DNA of 64,000 nucleotides. It comes from Labia minor. Its lineage: Eukaryota; Arthropoda; Insecta; Dermaptera; Spongiphoridae. The DNA is taken from the NCBI GenBank assembly GCA_963082975.1, contig OY720347.1:46389155-46453154 (forward strand), read 5' to 3'. The notes beneath the pieces are model-generated. The model was not told the DNA's origin, searched no databases, and saw only the letters and a program-made list of their open reading frames with translations. Shown piece by piece: positions 22,592 to 32,866 of the stretch. The stretch's first letter is position 1, and every line of letters begins with the position of its first letter. The translations under genes and the position numbers were made by a program.

Positions 22592-24043
22592 TATATTTCA
22601 TTCTTTTAATCCAATTTCATTAAATACAAATATTTGACAAAATTTGATGTGTTTTATATTTTCAATTTGAATTAACAGCCTCAATTGAAAAAAAAACGCT
22701 TGAATATAGAAATACAACAGAGATGGCGAGAATGTCAAAACGAAGAGATATATTTCAATATTTTGTATTAATATCTTATCTTATTATGCTAGCTAAAATT
22801 GTATGTATATATCTATATATCTATCTATATATAGCCATTGGTTCTCAAAAACCGCTCTAACGATTTTTTTCAAATTCACACTAGATATAGTATTTATAAA
22901 GAAAAATTAAGTTTTATTGATCATATCTCTTAAAAAATACAACTTCATTATTTATTTCTTTATTTAAAATTATATATGGAGATGCTAAAAATGGATGCCA
23001 TTTTTATTTTTTAACTGAAATTGTATTAATATTTTTTTTTTATTTAAAATATTTTAAAATTTATTATTTAATTTCGAAATAAAATTAAAAATATTTATTT
23101 TTAATAAAAAATATATATATATATATTTATTAATCTCTCTCAAAAAAAAAAAACAACAAAACAAATAAATGTCTTCGAGAAATGGTAAAAATATGTCATT
23201 TTTTTATCTAAATATATTAGTCGCATGGATAGACCGATTATATAATATATTGTACAATGTAACTTATAAGAAAAATTGTAAATAAATAATATTATCACCC
23301 TCATCCCTCCCCTCTTCCTTCACTTGCAATCTCCAGGTTTTACTAGCCTTTCCTGGTGAGTTGACAATCACAACCCTGATTATATGTATATTAAACTTAA
23401 AATATACTTAAGTAAAAAAAAAAAGAAAAATGTAAATAAAACATAATATAATTAACTAAAATTGTAATAGCGTATCAATAAATGATCACAAAAGAAACAA
23501 TTTAATCTTGTAAATATTGTAACTTTCATCTTTTGTATGTTCTGATAATCAACTATTGTAAAAAATTTTTTGGCTAATAAACATACTCTTTAAATTGAAA
23601 TTGAAATTGCATGGATAGACCGATTGTTTTTACTCCCCGAGTTCGAAGGATCGAAACTCGCCGCGTACATGGTGTTATTTAAAAATAAAAATAATAAATT
23701 TGTTATTTTTTTATTCTATTTTCATATTTATTTTTTAATAAATTACTATTTTATATTTATTTATTCATTGTTCTTTTATTAAATTTAATATTTATTAATA
23801 TTATTTATTATTAATTTATATATGGACAAATGACATCCATATTGAAATTTGACTCCCGCCTTTTTTTAAAAGATATTGTATTATTATTTTTTTTATATTT
23901 AAAATATTTTAAAATTTTTTATTTAATTTCGAAATAAAATTAAAAATATATATTTTAATAATATTTTATAATTATAAATTACGATATATATTTATCATTC
24001 TTCCAATCAATAAAAATATTCATGCACTTAGAAACATACCTAA

Positions 24044-24335
24044 TAAGTACCGGGACCCCGAGCCTCGGCTAGGTAATTAAGTTAAAAAAAATAATTCATT
24101 ATTATATTGGGTTTGGCTGGTAATATTAATACTTGGGACACCGAGCTGATATACAATTCTTTAATTATTTATTACAATTATTAAATGTTGCATCATTGCA
24201 TGGAACTTGGGGTCCTCAATAATACATAAATATGTATACCGGGACCCCGAGCCTCGGCTCGGTACTTAAGTTAAAAAAAATGATTCATTATTATTGGATT
24301 TGGCTGGTAATATTAATACCTGGGACACCGAGCTC
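24044..24335 (+). repeat. Two direct copies of a 'CCTGGGACACCGAG' repeat
   Basis: Blocks 'accgggaccccgagcctcgg' followed by a Lys-codon-like A run, 'tttggctggtaatattaat' and 'tgggacaccgagct' occur at 24044-24145 and 24238-24335; the same repeat is inverted at 28290-28393, and partial at 25405-25425. The inverted copies flank the Penelope-like element, which landed in this repeat. Confidence 0.65.
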
Positions 24336-24499
24336 GCTCTACCATTTAAAAAATATTGATATACAATTCTTTAATTATTTATTACAATTATTAAATGTAT
24401 TAAATAATATTTTATTGAAAAAATATTAAAAATTATAAAACTATCTAAAACTTAATTAATAAAAGAACAATGAATAAATAAATCACGAAAATAGATAAA

Positions 24500-24578
24500 A
24501 AAAATGCACGCGGCGAGTTTCGATCCTTCGAACTCGGGGAGTAAAAACAATTGTTCTTACCACTGGTCTATGATATTT
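24500..24578 (-). repeat. tRNA-like (possible SINE head) sequence
   Basis: On the minus strand TAGACCAGTGGTAAGAAC resembles a Pol III box A, and about 40 bases later GGATCGAAACTC resembles box B (GWTCRANNC). An inverted copy covers 23612-23670. The flanking stem GAGTTTCGATCCTTCGAACTC is also a simple palindrome, so a tRNA origin is tentative. It is not a functional tRNA that I can fold. Confidence 0.3.
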
Positions 24579-24595
24579 TGATAATGACAAACATA

Positions 24596-25137
24596 TTTTT
24601 ACCATCTTTCAAAGACATTTATTTGTTTTGTTGTTTTTTGAGAGAGATTAATAAATATTTATATATTTTATTAAAAATAAATATTTTTAATTTTATTTCG
24701 AAATTAAATAATGAATTTTAAAATATTTTAAATATAAAAAAATGTTAATACAATATCATTTAAAAAAAAGCGGGAGTCAACCAACCGTATTTTATTTTGT
24801 TGTTTTTTTTTGAGAGAGAGATTAATAAATATATATATATATATTATTAAAAATAAATATTTTTAATTTTATTTCGAAATTAAATAATAAATTTTAAAAT
24901 ATTTTAAATATAAAAAAAATATTAATACAATATCCTTTAAAAAAAGGCGGGAGTCAACCAACCGTATTTTATTTTGTTGTTTTTTTTTGAGAGAGAGATT
25001 AATAAATATATATATATATTTTATTAAAAATAAATATTTTTAATTTTATTTCGAAATTAAATAATAAATTTTAAAATATTTTAAATATAAAAAAAATATT
25101 AATACAATATCCTTTAAAAAAAGGCGGGAGTAAAATT
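24596..25137 (+). repeat. Tandem repeat, three units of about 180 bases
   Basis: Three successive units contain 'tttgttgttttttttgag', 'agattaataaatat', 'ttaattttatttcgaaatta' and end in 'ggcgggagt'. Units 2 and 3 are almost identical, unit 1 is more diverged. Confidence 0.8.
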
Positions 25138-25504
25138 CCAAATGACGTCACACCCATATATAATTTTTAATTAAGAAATTAATAATGAAGCTGTATGTTT
25201 CAAGAGATGTGATCAATAAAACTCAATTTTTCTTTATAAATACTATATCTAGTGTGAATTTGAAAAAAATCGTTAGAGCGGTTTTTGAGAACCAATGGCT
25301 ATATATAGAAATATAGAAATATAGATATATACAATTTTAGCTAGCATAATAAGATAAGATAAAAATAAATTGTATAAATTGGTTAAAGGGTCGAGTGATA
25401 GTTCGGTGTCCCAGGTATATATTAACACGCCTACTTTTCTGTATAATAAAGATATAAAGAATCATATTTTAATTTTTATATAACCAAGAAATCATTTTTT
25501 CACT

Positions 25505-25620
25505 TAAAATATAGTTGTAAAGCCCAAATCTCCGATCCATATAACATCATCGACTGGGCCGCTACCAAAAGGATTCTTCTCTTGCTCTGACTAGGGCCAC
25601 CGGTATTTGCCATTAGTCTC
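25505..25620 (-). mobile_element. Fragment of an R1/Jockey-superfamily LINE reverse transcriptase
   Basis: The minus strand reads RLMANTGGPSQSKRRILLV then AAQSMMLYGSEIWALQL. This matches the region after the RT palm in R1-like and related LINEs (LMPNxGGP...R.LL..V..S.LLYGAEIWA). Only about 38 codons remain; distinct from the RTE and Jockey copies elsewhere in the window. Confidence 0.6.
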
Positions 25621-26273
25621 GAAAAAATAATATTAAATTGTATATAAATTTAAAAATTAGAATATTTGAATTTGTTTAAATTTTAACACATGTAATCAAT
25701 CATATGCATAAAGAATAGAAAATTTTGAAAATCAACTTGGTATTAAATTCAGAAAAAAAAAATACTCATATATAGAATATATAGACTATTCGAATATAAT
25801 TGAAACTCTTTCTCTCCCTCTATTTTAAATTTGGAAAAACGGAGTGTTAAGAAATTAAGATTCCTTATACACAACATGGATGGTTAAATGAATTGGGCTC
25901 CCTACCTCCCTGAGAAATTCACATTAAAAATGTTTATAATATTTTAGTTTATTAAATCAAACTATTATTTTTTTATTTCAATATTTTTAATGTTAACACA
26001 ATAATTTTTATTTTATAATCTATAAAATAATTTAATTATTTTTAAAAACAACGGTCTTCAATTTCAATTTTTTTACTCTCTACTGACTGTTCATTTCATA
26101 ACTGAAAATAGTGTCGAATAGAAATAGACGATATTACTTGGATTAATCTTATTATGCTAGCTAAAATTGTTTGTTTGTATTATTGAGGACCCCAGTTTAA
26201 TTCATTTTAATCAGATTGATGCAATGATGCAACATTTAATAATTGTAATAAATAATTAAAGAATTGTAGATTA

Positions 26274-28258
26274 GAATAGAAGATTATCCCTGCCGACAAA
26301 GGTAACGCCACTGTTGTAATGAATACAGCGGATTATAAACAAAAAATGGAAAATATTTTGAATTCTTCTACCTACGAAATACAGAAAAAAGATCCAACGG
26401 ATAAATTCTGTAGAAAACTAAAATCAATAATAAAGAATCTACCTATTGAGGAAAAAGATAAAGATAAATTAAAACCGAAAGATCCACAAATACCAAAAAT
26501 ATACGGTAATCCCAAAATCCATAAAACCAACAAACCTTTAAGACCAATAGTTAGTCAAATCAATTCAGTGACTTACAACTCATCAAAATATCTAGCACAT
26601 TTGTTAAAACCATTTACAGGTACTAATTTTTCATACGTTAAAAATTCCACCCACTTAGTAGAAATGTTATCAAAAGTAGAAATTACAAAAAATGATATAT
26701 TGGTGAGTCTGGATGTGGACTCCTTGTACACAAATGTTCCTATTGACGAGACCATTGAGATTATAAAATCAAACATTACATTAGATAAAAATACTCTCGA
26801 ATTAATAGAATTTTGCCAAAAATCTACATACTTTATTTATGATAAAAAGATTTATAAGCAAAAAGAAGGATGTGCTATGGGTAGTCCACTAAGCCCAGTA
26901 TTCGCTAACATATTCATGGAAGAATTTGAATCAAAATTGATCAATAATGCAATAAAGAAACCAAAACTGTTTCTTAGATATGTGGATGATATTTTGATGA
27001 TTTGGCCTCATGGTAAGGATTCTTTAGTTAAATTTGTAGAAGCAGCAAATAAATTACATAAAAATATAAAACTAAGCGTTGAATGGGAAATAAATGAAGA
27101 GTTACCGTTTCTTGATGTATTAATTAAAAAGAAACAGAATAGATTAAGGTTTGATATTTTCAGAAAAACAACTCACACCAACAGATATATCCACGCAGAT
27201 TCCCACCACCATCCATCACAAAAATATGGAGTGATAAAAACACTGCACAAAAGAGCCGAAGAGATATGCTCAAATGAAAACATTAAAAAAGAAAAACAAC
27301 GATTGAAGGAAGCTTTCATAAACAATGGCTTCTCGGAATATGAAATTAGGAAATTCAGTAAAACAAAAAAGACAGAAATCAAAAATGAAAATGAAAAACC
27401 AATATACAGATCACAAATAACATTACCTTATATAAAAGGAACAACAGAAAAAATAGCGTCAAAATTGAGGAAACACAACATCAGAGTAACATATAAACCT
27501 CATAAACAAATGTCTTCTCTCACCTCAAATATAAAAGACAAAATTAAAAACGAAAATAATGGAGTTTATAAGGTAACTTGTGAATGCAAAAAAGTATACA
27601 TTGGTGAAACAAGTAGAAAGATTTCTACAAGACTGTCTGAACATGAGAGAGCCATTAGATTGAAACATCCAAATCAATCAGCAATTGCAGAACATGCCTT
27701 AACAACAGGACATAAAATAAATTTAGATAATGTAGAAACACTTCATATTGAAAATAATTGGTGGAAAAGAAAAATAAAAGAATCTATAGAAATTGATAAT
27801 CATCCCAATAATATTAACAAAGAGGATGGATATAGACTTAATAAGATGTGGAACATAGTGTTGGATGAGTAAAATTTGTCAAATTAAATTAAATATAATT
27901 AATCTAATGTGTATTTGTGTATATGTCTTGATTATGGAAATAATTTAGTATCTTCATTTTAGAGACATAATGCACTATCATACTTCTTGATTGTAAACGC
28001 TTGCTTTGACAATTGCTGCTGACTTCATGTTGAGATTAAGAATTGGCGGTAAAAATTGGAGCCAAAAATTGGCGCCAATATCACTGCCTATATAAGAGGT
28101 GACGTGTCCCGACATGCATCAGTCCGCTTGAATCGGAGCAAGCGTACGGTTACTTGAAAACGACTGCAGAATAAGCAGTTGAAACGTTGTACAATTATTT
28201 TAATTTAATAAATAATTTTATACAAATAATGTGGTCTTTTAATAAAAATTCTCTTAAT
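26274..28258 (+). mobile_element. Penelope-like element (GIY-YIG type), 5'-truncated, with 12-bp target duplication
   Basis: A 1985-bp body is flanked by AATTGTAGATTA at 26262-26273 and 28259-28270. It contains most of the single Penelope ORF and a non-coding 3' tail. The empty target is visible in reverse orientation near 24340-24390 (ATTGTATATCAATATTTTTT without the insert). Penelope-like elements are retroelements whose RT is related to telomerase and which insert with a GIY-YIG nuclease. Confidence 0.85.
26280..27872 (+). CDS. Penelope-like reverse transcriptase / GIY-YIG endonuclease, N-terminally truncated
   Basis: The frame is open from 26280 (KIIPADKGNATVV, a conserved N-terminal Penelope motif) and has an internal Met at 26319, giving 517 aa from there. 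RT motifs in order: KPLRPIVSQINS, VSLDVDSLYTNVPIDE, GCAMGSPLSPVFANIF and the catalytic RYVDDILMIW. The C-terminal nuclease reads NGVYKVTCECKKVYIGETSR, then TRLSEHERAI and EHALTTGHKI, i.e. GVY-x9-YIG with the downstream Arg and His. Full-length family members are about 800 aa, so roughly the first third is missing at the insertion boundary. The frame is uninterrupted, implying a fairly young insertion, but it starts in target DNA and has no promoter of its own. Confidence 0.85.
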   Translation, partial: KIIPADKGNATVVMNTADYKQKMENILNSSTYEIQKKDPTDKFCRKLKSIIKNLPIEEKDKDKLKPKDPQIPKIYGNPKIHKTNKPLRPIVSQINSVTYNSSKYLAHLLKPFTGTNFSYVKNSTHLVEMLSKVEITKNDILVSLDVDSLYTNVPIDETIEIIKSNITLDKNTLELIEFCQKSTYFIYDKKIYKQKEGCAMGSPLSPVFANIFMEEFESKLINNAIKKPKLFLRYVDDILMIWPHGKDSLVKFVEAANKLHKNIKLSVEWEINEELPFLDVLIKKKQNRLRFDIFRKTTHTNRYIHADSHHHPSQKYGVIKTLHKRAEEICSNENIKKEKQRLKEAFINNGFSEYEIRKFSKTKKTEIKNENEKPIYRSQITLPYIKGTTEKIASKLRKHNIRVTYKPHKQMSSLTSNIKDKIKNENNGVYKVTCECKKVYIGETSRKISTRLSEHERAIRLKHPNQSAIAEHALTTGHKINLDNVETLHIENNWWKRKIKESIEIDNHPNNINKEDGYRLNKMWNIVLDE

Positions 28259-28393
28259 AATTGTAGATTAATATTTTTTAAAGGGTCGAGCGACAGATAG
28301 GTGTCCCAGGTATTAATATTACCAGCCAAACCCAATAATAATGAATCATTTTTTTTAACTTAAGTACCGAGCCGAGGCTCGGGGTCCCGGTAC

Positions 28394-28805
28394 TAAACTA
28401 TTATTAATATAATTAGTAATTGTTATAAAATAAATAATTTTATTCATCTCCTTTACCAATGAATGGTTTATTTCTTTTGGCAAACTTAAAAATTTCCTTG
28501 CTGATATCGAGATTGAGAATTGAGATATCTTCATAAGTACCAATTGTACCATAATAATATGTTTTAAAAATATTTTGTGACAATAATTTTGTAAACAATT
28601 TGTAAAGAATAATTAATAAACCATTAATTTTAATTTTTAGAAGTATATTAATTCTATTTTTTTTTAATTAAAATAAATTGAAAATAGAAATTCAATTCAA
28701 AGGAATTTTTTAAGTGTGCCAAAAGAAATAAACCATTCATTGGTAAAGGAGATGAATAAAATTATTTATTTTATAACAATTACTAATTATATTAATAATA
28801 GTTTA
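28394..28805. repeat. Foldback element with 88-bp perfect inverted repeats
   Basis: Arm 28394-28481 (taaactattattaatataa...) is repeated exactly in inverse at 28718-28805, and similarity continues inwards for about 20 more bases. The loop is about 236 bases and AT-rich. It lies between the 'CCTGGGACACC' repeat and a Helitron transposase fragment. Confidence 0.85.
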
Positions 28806-28829
28806 TATTAATACAAAATAATTCAAAAA

Positions 28830-29560
28830 AAGACGCTTGAATAGAGAAAAACAACAGAGATGCCGAGAACGTCAAAACGAAGAGATGTAGAGAGACATGT
28901 CCGTTAAAATTAGCAAGAGATACCCCTGAGCACTCGCAAGAACGAAGAAATATAAATGCACAATCACAGACTCAGAGACCATCTGCTGAATTATCTAATT
29001 ATTGCATTCGATTATCACAACAATTAATAGAAGAAATACAAGTTATTCATAGTGAAGAATTTAATGAAAATCAAGTTATTTGTCATGATTGCGAGGTAAT
29101 GGATTCTATTTGTCAGTTTTGTGGCTCCTTGAATTTTAATAGAGTGCCCCACAGATAAAAAGTTTAACAGTTGTTGCCACAAGGGTAAAGTCAAGTTACC
29201 TAAACTGTCAAATGTAAATTGCATGATTTTAGAATATCCAGTGTTTTTACGCAATTCATTGAATCGAAATTATAAAAATTTTAGAGAACAGTTGTGTTTC
29301 ATTCGCGTCGATAGTTGCAAAACTGGTTAAGTCCCCAGGAAATGGTCCTTACGTTTTCCAAATACATGGTCATGTATATCACTGAACTTAACATAGAAAC
29401 CCACATAAGGAGATTCAAAAAAGTACTCCCAACCTTATGTCATGGATTTCACAAAATTCCCAAAGATTAGCGCAACCAACAAATCACAATCTTAAACATG
29501 AACTTATCGACAAAAGAGATCGTTTTTTTAATTTTTTAATATCCAGGACCACAACTCTCA
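28830..29560 (+). mobile_element. Helitron/Helentron transposase fragment (N-terminal region, broken frames)
   Basis: The first frame reads CPLKLARDTPEHSQERRNIN, AQSQTQRPSAELSNYC, then CHDCEVMDSICQFCGSLNF and a stop; it continues in other frames with SCCHKGKVKLPKLS, LEYPVFLRNSLNRNYKNFRE and SPGNGPYVFQIHGHVYH. These are hallmarks of the region ahead of the Rep domain in Helitron transposases (CxxC-GSLxF, CCHKGKVKLP, PYVFxIHGxVYH). Stops and frameshifts separate the blocks and the Rep catalytic and helicase parts are absent. It could be a relic of the autonomous partner of the non-autonomous elements nearby. Confidence 0.7.
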
Positions 29561-30362
29561 ACACTAAAAATTAAAGAAAACTCCGCTCAAGGCAGATTTC
29601 TAAAAAATGACCTTTAGGTATACGAAAAAGATTGTTTTCAAAGAACTTATTAATTAAGTGCTGCAAACCACGATAAATTCATTTAAACTGAAATTTCAAA
29701 CACCGTTTGCAACGAGTTCGACTAGTTATCAAATAATTTTAGAAATTCGAAAATGTTATAAATGTTATAATACGTATAAAGACCAACTGCGTAAACCACT
29801 TATCACATAGTCCAAAATATAATTTATCTTGATAAAATGAATTTCCACTTCACATTAAATGATAAAAAAAGTTTTGTTTTAATCTATTGAGGATCACCAA
29901 CTGATATAATATTTATGGATTATCTCAGTTGGTTTATTAAATTCATAGTTGACACTTGGATAGAGGTAAAGTATAACATTTATTAAATCGAAACTTCTGT
30001 TTCAAAAGATTGATTAATTGATAAAGTTATAAAACATTATTTTAAATATTGTCTGAAAAAAAAGTACATTTTCTTGTTAAAAATTAATATATTATATTCT
30101 CATTTCATTATTCTTTTTCATTGGAAATTAACCTTCATGATGCGAAAAAAAACAAAATAACCTTCATACACAACACTAGAGGCCTCCATTTGAACAAATT
30201 TTACTAAGACAATTACTATAATACATTCTAAAAATTTTGAATTTAATAAACAAATATTCAGTTTTGATTTGATATAATCTTTTACATTAAAATTGAGTAA
30301 ATAAATGTCTAATTCCTTTAGGAAACTCTGAAACTTTCGGTAGTTTATGTTTTCTATATATA
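29561..30362. other. Spacer without recognisable gene
   Basis: AT-rich; no domain or repeat that I recognise on either strand apart from short A/T runs. Confidence 0.5.
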
Positions 30363-30364
30363 TA

Positions 30365-30818
30365 CGAGGGTGGTCTGAAAAGTTTCCGATCTGTCCAAGA
30401 AAAACGATGTTTTTCAATTTTTTTTTTGCTATATTTTTCAACATAATCTCCATCAACACTGATACGTTTCTCATAACGGTGTTCTAATTAATTTAATTAA
30501 AATTAATTAATTATTTAATTTAATTTAAGTCTCATCAACAGTTATGAATCGACGCAAAAATTCGTTTGGATTACGCCTACAGCGCCAAATTGTCGTTAGA
30601 AATGGTTTTTTAAGCAATTTTTGGTCTAACGTTAGGAAATGCGGCACCCACGTTGCACATAGCTTTCCATATTCAAATGGTTTTGCAAAATATTTCGCAC
30701 ACGTTCAGCTGACATCGTACAGGTCTCAATTATCTTGAATTTTGAAAAATAAAACAAAAAAAAAATTGAAAAACACCGTTTTTCTTGGCCAGGTCGGAAA
30801 CTTTTCAGACCACCCTCG
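30365..30818 (-). mobile_element. Mariner-type element, internally deleted
   Basis: Inverted ends CGAGGGTGGTCTGAAAAGTT...CCAAGAAAAACG lie at 30365 and 30818 between TA dinucleotides. On the minus strand the left end encodes the transposase C-terminus RYEKRISVDGDYVEK, and the right part holds degenerate transposase sequence. A full mariner is about 1.3 kb; this is 454 bp. An AT-rich run at 30485-30530 marks the scar of the deletion. Confidence 0.8.
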
Positions 30819-31404
30819 TATATATTATAATATACTCGTATATATTGTTTTAGTATGTTTTTCATTAATTTTTTGAGAGAAAAACATCTCGGTGTGTATT
30901 AATTACAAATTTTAAGGTGAATAGACTTATGAATTAATGTAAGAATAATTGTTTCCAAAATTATTAAAAAATAAATTTAAAGAAACTTTCACTAGTTGTT
31001 AAAAATTATTTATATTATTAAAAATTTTTAAAAGCGTGACCTACCTATAGTTAATTACTTTCAATACGATTAAATAAAAGGATAATTTTGAATATAAAAA
31101 TAAAATAAAAATCTACCAATATTGAAAGATAGAGAAAAATCAATCTTTCCATTAATTATTATTTATTATTTATTATCTAATTAATTAAAATTTAATATAA
31201 AAATTTAAATCTAATTTTATTTCAATATATTCAAATTTTAGAGTAAAAATAAATTTTAATATTCGAAGTAGGTACCATCAATGTTCTAGATGAGATTTTA
31301 ATAAGTAAATCTTTTTTTACATTCTAATTTTTTTATTAAACATTTTAATAATATTTTATAAAAAGTCGACATTACTTGATAAAAGTAAAGTAAACAAGAT
31401 TAAC

Positions 31405-31828
31405 AATGGATTGATTACCATCATGGGTGATTGGATAATGAGTAGAGAGCTTATAATTCACGCATGGAGGGAAATAACTATTAATGAAAAGAGAATCGAT
31501 TCTTATTTTACTAGCTTCGAAAAAAGTAGTATATATTATTTTAAATTCAATTCTTTATATTATATATTAATGATAGTTTATAAATTTAAAAGGAAAATAT
31601 TAGAAATATTATCACTAATAAATAAATAAATATATTTTTATAAAAAAAGTAGTAAGAATAACTTTTAAATAGTAATTTTGAATGAAGAGGTTATTTAAAA
31701 AACAAAGAGTCTAGGTCAGTGCACAGGAGCTTCATACTGTGAAAAGAAATTTAGATATACTCGTTATCTTAATTAAACTATTACTTATTAGTAAATTTAG
31801 GATGTATGCTAAAAATCTATATTAGGGG
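31405..31828 (+). repeat. Dispersed repeat family C, copy 2
   Basis: Same block order as 21110-21420, with a longer AT-rich middle (31500-31700). Its short apparent frame (31411-31629) is not supported as a gene. Confidence 0.5.
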
Positions 31829-32031
31829 AGAGTGGCTCACCTTGAGACACTTTTTTTCAATATTTTTACTATCTCGCCAGATCTTCTTGAATGAATCAAA
31901 ACACATCTGACAATTTGATTATACTGTCCTTTCTCTACATCTGCAAGAACTAAGAGATAATTTAAAATTGAGAATAAAAGATAAAGCTGCCCCGAGGTGT
32001 ACTGTATTCCAAGGTGAGCCAGACTCGCCAA
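31829..32031. mobile_element. Small inverted-repeat element, family unknown
   Basis: Left end GGGGAGAGTGGCTCACCTTG and right end CAAGGTGAGCCAGACTCGCC are inverted repeats with three mismatches. No clear target duplication. The left end alone also terminates family C copy 1 at 21373. Confidence 0.5.
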
Positions 32032-32239
32032 AATATACAACTTTTAAAATTGTATTTAGATTGAAATTTATTTTTGACTTAAGAAAATATAAAATAAAAC
32101 AAGAATAAAAAATAGAACATAACAAAATGTTTACGCTTAATTTAATCTAATCAAAAACATACCTGTTAAAAAGGGGGCCATGTTCCTATCGGCTATTTGT
32201 TTGCCTAAAAAAGGGTTCAAATCCATCCCAATGCCAAGA

Positions 32240-32400
32240 TTAGATGCACTTTAAAATCAATCATAATCATTTTCATCAACATCCTGACCCACTGGTAAAC
32301 AAACATTTGGCATTCCCAAGAATCGCCACCACACCCAGTCCTCCGCCTCCTGCATCCAGGCATGCCACTTTATTCGCGTCAACGGTCCATCTGGCCGAAA
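32240..32400 (-). mobile_element. Possible LINE C-terminal fragment
   Basis: The minus strand reads RPDGPLTRIKWHAWMQEAED then WVWWRFLGM. This resembles a tail motif (RIKWHxWMQEAEDRxRWRxxGE) that I associate with insect LINE ORF2 remnants. Only about 35 codons; GC content higher than surroundings. Confidence 0.35.
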
Positions 32401-32866
32401 TTCACTTTACCATACACCCAGCTTAAAATATGGTATAGTTGTTAAAATACGTAGGTACTTGGTTTAAAATATCTAAAATTATAATACTTAAAAATTTGAA
32501 CTTGGCAGGTTAATTTATACATATAAATAATAAATATAATTATACAATTAATCTAGTGTTATGTACAGCACGAAAACCTACCAAGTTTAATAGTGATATC
32601 TTTAAAAATTTAAAGATCTATCTTTGTGGGTCTACGACTAACAAATAGTAATAAGATTTTTAATTCCTTCTATATTCACGCTTATATTATATATAAACTG
32701 CTGTGCAAAATTATCGCATCACTATCAATTATTTTAAAATATGAAATCAATAAACTTTGTATTAAAAAATCGGGAGTGTCCTCCCCTAGACTTTCCCGCA
32801 TATAAATAGGTAATTAGGTTATTATTATTATGTTTTAACAACAATAAAAATAAACAAACTAATTAA

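Larger units (their letters stand above)
22757..25370. repeat. AT-rich inverted and tandem repeat cluster
   Basis: Outer arms are inverted copies: 22780-22990 (containing 'tatgctagctaaaattgtatg', 'ccattggttctcaaaaacc') against 25150-25350. Inside, blocks with 'aaaattaaaaatatttat' and 'ttaatctctctcaaaaaaa' occur inverted at 23000-23170 and as direct copies at 24596-25137. A short copy of the Helitron-transposase leader ('acaacagagatggcgagaatgtcaaaacg') sits just outside at about 22690-22745. I read it as a composite of several foldback-type insertions; no ORF is supported. Confidence 0.55.

Noticed and set aside
27960-28215. Hammerhead ribozyme in the tail of the Penelope-like element (CTGCAGAATAAGCAGTTGAAACG)
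   Set aside because: GAAA is present but the required CUGANGA core is not; I could not fold a convincing three-stem hammerhead.
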